Origin: Nymphaea colorata
Lineage: Eukaryota; Streptophyta; Magnoliopsida; Nymphaeales; Nymphaeaceae
Assembly: GCF_008831285.2 (NCBI RefSeq)
Contig: NC_045144.1
Location: 6,038,575 to 6,102,574, forward strand
Direction: 5' to 3'
Length of the DNA: 64,000 nt
Within the stretch, counting starts at the first letter, position 1; each line of letters starts with the position of its first letter. The notes beneath the pieces are model-generated. The model worked only from the letters and a program-made list of their open reading frames with translations, made no database searches and was not told where the DNA came from. Positions 59,701 through 64,000 of this stretch are shown here, piece by piece. A program made the translations under genes and the position numbers.

Positions 59701-62700
59701 TCACAAATTCAGAGTTTCATGGCACACATAGCCTAAAATGTGAATGTGCAATCAATATATTTACTGGGAATCAGACTGCCCCTTCTTAAAACACTGTTCC
59801 CCACTTTGATTTTATTTTTTATTTTTTTAACTTTGTACGGCTTCCACATATCCCTGAGTTATCCTAGAATAACATTTAAGTGTTCGATAAAAGGTTACTC
59901 TTTCTACTTTCAAACAAAAGATAAATCATTTTGATGCCTTTTATACATTAAAACAGAAATGAAAATTAAAATTACAGCCTGGCCTGAAGTTAGCTGAACC
60001 AACCTCGTGCCAAGTTTGAGCTTGGGTTGAGGAAGCAGGAGAGGGCTGATGCTTGTATATCCAAACTCAGCTTAACAGGGATTTTAGTCCGAGTTCAAGC
60101 ACTCTCAGGCTCTCAGCTCATGTGTAGTCCCACTAGACACAATAATGGAAAAATGAACTTGTAAAAGCATAGGGTCAATCAAGAAAACTGGGGGGCATAA
60201 GTCAAAATATTTTAGGAAGTAATTTCCAACCAACATCACAAGAAACAAACAAAAGATGAGTGAGATATCAGAAAGGATAAAGGGTACACAAATTGAACAT
60301 GATGGAAAAGGATTGACAAATGGACAAAGAAACCTAGACACCATGTTTGGCTACAAGTTGCACCGGATAAGAATGTTTCTTGTCCTCTATTGCTTAAGAT
60401 AGCCTCTGAAGGCATCATGGGCTTGGAATCTACCCCTTACTTTCACTAGAAACCACAAGTGCATCCTCATATTTTAGCTTCTCCAAAATGCCTTGGATGC
60501 AACTCATCTTAAAGGACTTCGAGATCATTTTTGGCCTTTCAATGAGTAAAGATAGGCAGAACATCAACATTGATGTTAGCATTGAGAATGCTGAAAAATG
60601 TGTACACTTTATCCTTAATTCCTTCCATAAAAGGCTGCTCCAAATCCGTTTTAGTTGGCTGTTATGCAGACAAGGTGGCTAGATAATAGAACGACTCCTT
60701 GTTGATTAGACTTAGACCCATAGATCCACTCTATGGCTCACTTTCAAAATCAGAGTACATTCTTAAAACCATATATTCAAAATTATTTGATGATCCTTTC
60801 ACTCAATAGGTCTGACAATGCTAAGCGACTAGGTAACTATAACCTAGCTCACATGCCACTTACAATTGGTTTAGTGGGATATCAGTGTGACTCTTGAAAA
60901 GGACCAACATAATTGGCAGGCTGGCTGGCCTTAGGGGAAAAGGACAAGCAGCAAGTTCACTTTGAAAAAGAAAAGACAGGAAAGGTATTTATCTAGCAAA
61001 GGCAGAAGGTGGATTTAATTCAGGTGCTTGAAACTGTGTTGCATGGGTTTTACACTGTGACTACATCATCTTGGTTCCCTATGTGGATGTCACAAAATCA
61101 CAATGTAAATTGTAATAAAATTGCTAAATGTCCATCTCTACAAACACATGCATGTGACATAACATGGACAAGGCTGTTTGGGTAATTTGGAGGATCTAGA
61201 AAGTGTTTGATAAGAAGAACATTGTATTCTTTGAATACATATTCTTATTTTTAAAAACACCATGTTTTTGTTTCAGGAAATACAGTGTCATTATGCCGTG
61301 TTTGTATAGAAAAAATATTCAATATTCTTAATCACATCATTTTTCCTAGAACAAAAGCATGATTTAGATCATATTTTAAGAACATGTGAACCAAGAAGGC
61401 AAGAACACACACCATATTAGTACTTTTCGAGACAAAAATTGGACAGCCAGTGCTCACAATTTTGTTATCAAAATCGTACTATATAATTGGCTCCTGATGG
61501 AAAATGCATTCAAGTGCAAGTGCAACAAGCCAAACAGCTTGTCAGTAAAATTGATGATTTCTTGATGCTGGAAGTACACAACCTTCACCAGGACTTCTCT
61601 ATCATCAACACACAGGTATATGGATTTCCTTGATAAGTGGTGCCTAAGATTGAAAGTCCAACAAAAGTGATTGACAAAATTTGTGCCTCTTGTTTCGAGA
61701 AAAAAGGACTGTCTGAGACTCTCAAGCATAGTGGAGCTACATGTCAGTTGTATGGGCAGTTGTTCACACAAATTTTTCTTTATTTTCCCATGGGTGTCTT
61801 CAACCATTTGCTTATTTATATATATTGATGCACTTTAACGTATAAAAGTTTTTGAAATAGTTCCCCTAAGCCTAACATTTCTGTCTCCATAACTAGTCTG
61901 AACTCTGAAGTCAGGTACCTTCTTCATGGATTAAAGCAAGTGGCACACTGATCTCTCTTGGTAAGATGAACTGCCTCAATAATAGAATCCACCAAACATG
62001 CTCTATGATGTACTGGCATGAACATGGTTCATTTAAGCAAATACTGCAATTTCAAAAGCTTCAAAGGACACCTCTGCATGTTCATGTGAATGCACACTCT
62101 GAATCTTGGATATGAGTTTGGACTACGTAAAATGATTTATGGGATACAAATGGTGCCTCTTTTGAGCCTGACTGAGAGCATATGGCTGGAAGAAACCATA
62201 AAAGTGTTTACTTTTTAGAGATCATGATTTCATGATTTTTTGATCTCCATGTTGACAAGCCATTCTTCATCAATTACCACCCGCTCTCTCCCTTGACACA
62301 CCTTTCTCCACATCCCCCACCACCACTAGCCCGCCGCCCCCCACACACCCCCCACCCTACCCCACCACATGCACCGTTGCACACACACGCACACACATAT
62401 GCATGAGTTCCACTTTTGAGTATCCTAATTAGACAGGTAAAGACTAAGTCGAGATATGCATATCTAAAAAAGGGAACACCGTCAGGTTCAAATTCAGCAC
62501 TGATGGTGCTGATGGAGAAAGTAGATATTGAATTTCAAACACGTGATCCACAAAATCCATCACGAAAATGATGGAAACTCACAAAAAGTGAACTAACTCT
62601 TATCAATACGAACCGAAGAAGAATATCCAACGTTTCCAACAAGTTCAAAGAAACATTTATCAAAATCCATATAATTCTATCAAATAAGCTTAGAGGAAAA

Positions 62701-63042
62701 CCTAACAGCAGTACAAACCACAGTTGCGGCATACGAAAGTTATCTGGGTACCTGCAGCAAGCACCACAGGAAGTTGAGGACGGCAACGATCCAGAGAATA
62801 GAATAATAGGCGATCATTACGTGCGAACGGCCATGCAAGAGCTTTGGAAAGCTCTTCTTCGTCTGCGAGAGCAGGAAAACCAAGAAGAGAAATGATGCGA
62901 TGACGAGGCCGACTTCCAGCCACCATTGCTCGTGACACCCGGAGCTCCACCATAGGGAGAACCCAATCGATCCGTCACTCTCCGTTCCGTTGCTCGTCCG
63001 CAGTATAGGCAAGGGCGCAACCGTTTCCTCCAGCGCCCTCAT
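56794..63042 (-). CDS. Seven-transmembrane TPRA1/CAND2-family protein (PMTR1-like)
   Basis: Six exons: 63042-62752, 59511-59320, 57656-57494, 57271-57169, 57066-56991 and 56871-56794. All introns are GT-AG, and phases join to 300 residues. Seven hydrophobic segments start with WWLEVGLVIASFLFLVFLL (about 40-60) and YYSILWIVAVLNFLWCLL (about 79-96). Others include LLSLFTTSGMLFLEVSLLAF, YIFGFGVPLF, WAFHKLLLTLVYALVFAMY, ALMGSGYGIGLW and YLPLTYLTFLADFFL. The C-terminus is acidic (EEDLHLENAYYSEMMDAGF...). The pattern is that of the plant candidate GPCR CAND2, also reported as phytomelatonin receptor PMTR1, and its animal relative TPRA1. The receptor function of the plant family is debated, and ligand binding cannot be read from sequence. 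Intron 1 (3.2 kb) contains an interspersed repeat. The start was chosen at 63042 (MRALEET); an in-frame ATG at 63114 would add 24 residues. Confidence 0.9.
61728..61890 (+). repeat. Interspersed GAGCCACATGTGG repeat, copy in receptor-gene intron 1
   Basis: GTGGAGCTACATGTCAGTTG followed by GGGCAGTTGTTCACACAAATTTTT, an AT-rich body and TTTCTGTCTCCATAACTAG. Same order of blocks as at 28288-28415. Confidence 0.5.
62270..62400. repeat. C-rich and (CA)n low-complexity stretch in receptor-gene intron 1
   Basis: CCCCCCACACACCCCCCACCC and later CACACACGCACACACAT. On the gene strand this is G- and GT-rich. No other feature. Confidence 0.6.
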
Positions 63043-63224
63043 CTCATGCTGTTCGGAAAACGACCGATTGATAAAGATGACAAAATTGAACGGCGGAACA
63101 GCCGAAACAAACACAAAAACGTCAGATATCTACACGAAAATATTGTGAAAAGCGACTGCAGATGGGATTTGATGAATCTCCGGCGACCAAAGACGAGCAA
63201 TTTGGGGAAGAACGTCAAAGGCAA
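63039..63224 (-). other. Upstream ORF (61 codons) overlapping the receptor start as ATGA
   Basis: An ATG at 63224 opens a frame whose TGA (63041-63039) overlaps the main ATG at 63042-63040, giving ATGA. The encoded peptide is basic and hydrophobic, with no known resemblance. Whether it is transcribed depends on an unmapped start site. Confidence 0.35.
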
Positions 63225-63455
63225 CTCTGTCTTGCCCTAATTCTGTTCCTTTCTGGTCAGCCCTTTCCCCATTCTCAACGGGTCGTGTAATGTTACCAGG
63301 ATTTCTCAGTTGTCATTATTTCACTTATGCCCATAAGTTAGTAAAAATTTCTGAGATGGGCTTCATATTTGTTATTTTCCAAATATAAGCTTACTTTCTG
63401 ACAACAGAAAATGTGCTTCTCACAAAATTAAAAATTTTGATTAGAAAAGTTAGAA

Positions 63456-63859
63456 TGTCAATAGGTATATGATCGAACCATATAAAAAAGAATCGCATAT
63501 AGAAAAAAAATTGATATATGATTAAGAATTAGGATCAGATTCATATTCTGATTTAGATTTAAGTAAATATTGACCAGATTTAGATTTGAATCAGATATAT
63601 TTTTCCATAAAAAATTTGCAGTCAATGTCTATAATGTAGTTTGGATTTGGTTTACAAGTCACATTCTGATTTAGATGCTAATAATGTCAGATATGGATCA
63701 GATTCAGATTACCAATTCAAATATTAGATTCAAATATGGTATAAAATTTTATTTAATCTGAGATCGGATTTGAGATCGAATTTGAAATTAAACATATAAC
63801 ATCCAAAAAAACAAATATGATAAAATACACATCACATCTTCGAATCCGATTCATTGACA
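63456..63859. mobile_element. MITE-like repeat with TGTCAAT termini, 404 bp
   Basis: Left end TGTCAATAGGTATATG. The right end, read inverted, is TGTCAATGAATCGGATTC. The interior is packed with GATTCAGATTT and GGATTTGG motifs. It gives boundaries to the diffuse repeats seen at 29740-29900, 37080-37430, 43880-44190 and 50409-50567. Confidence 0.55.
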
Positions 63860-64000
63860 GTTTATGCTTGCGGGAGCATCATAAAATGCCCATAACATAC
63901 AACCTTTTAGTATGACCTAATTTAATTTACCTAATGTAATTTAATATCTGATATTAATAAACTACAAGCTTTCTAACATTGCTACAGTTGTTGGGACTTT

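Noticed and set aside
1-64000. CRISPR arrays, operons, prophage or plasmid functions
   Set aside because: The DNA is plant nuclear; no spacer-repeat arrays or bacterial gene organisation were seen.

Overview
The window is nuclear DNA of a flowering plant. The evidence is spliced genes with GT-AG introns, plant-type gene families (a pectin methylesterase with an inhibitor pro-domain, a SAUR gene), Ty1-copia and Ty3-gypsy remnants, and many small non-autonomous DNA transposons. The long repeat-filled introns (7 to 9 kb) in otherwise ordinary genes suggest a lineage with expanded introns. I cannot place the species.

Layout. (1) 360-23331, minus: one gene with at least seven small coding exons, rebuilt exon by exon with consistent reading phases. 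It matches the family annotated in plants as mitochondrial K+-H+ exchange-related. Its 3' end lies beyond the left edge. Intron 1 (9.1 kb) holds a complete, apparently intact, recently inserted Ty1-copia element in antisense orientation (14319-19775, identical-length LTRs, 5-bp target duplication). Intron 6 (8.7 kb) holds a decayed gypsy gag fragment and a 490-bp polypurine tract. Intron 3 holds a 1.2-kb element with terminal inverted repeats. (2) 23.6-35.2 kb: intergenic, built largely of hAT-like MITEs, duplicated AT-rich blocks and two GC-rich islands that look like orphan gene 5' ends. (3) 35327-44990, plus: a pectin methylesterase (551 aa, three exons, 7-kb first intron). (4) 45.1-52.5 kb: tandem duplication, two decayed copia fragments, a 186-bp foldback, a single-exon SAUR gene (minus), and a DNA element followed by a SINE-like unit. 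(5) 52.5-56.8 kb: intergenic with GA and TA microsatellites and one short DNA element. (6) 56794-63042, minus: a six-exon, 300-residue seven-transmembrane protein of the TPRA1/CAND2 family. Arabidopsis CAND2 has been described as the phytomelatonin receptor PMTR1.

The four host genes are functionally unrelated neighbours, so no cluster or pathway is implied. I found no evidence of a new multi-gene system. The most rewarding observations are the young, coding-intact copia insertion inside an intron, the near-perfect foldback beside the SAUR gene, several transposon families defined here by their own termini and target duplications, and an overlapping upstream ORF at the receptor start codon.

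All family assignments come from recognition of protein motifs without a database search.
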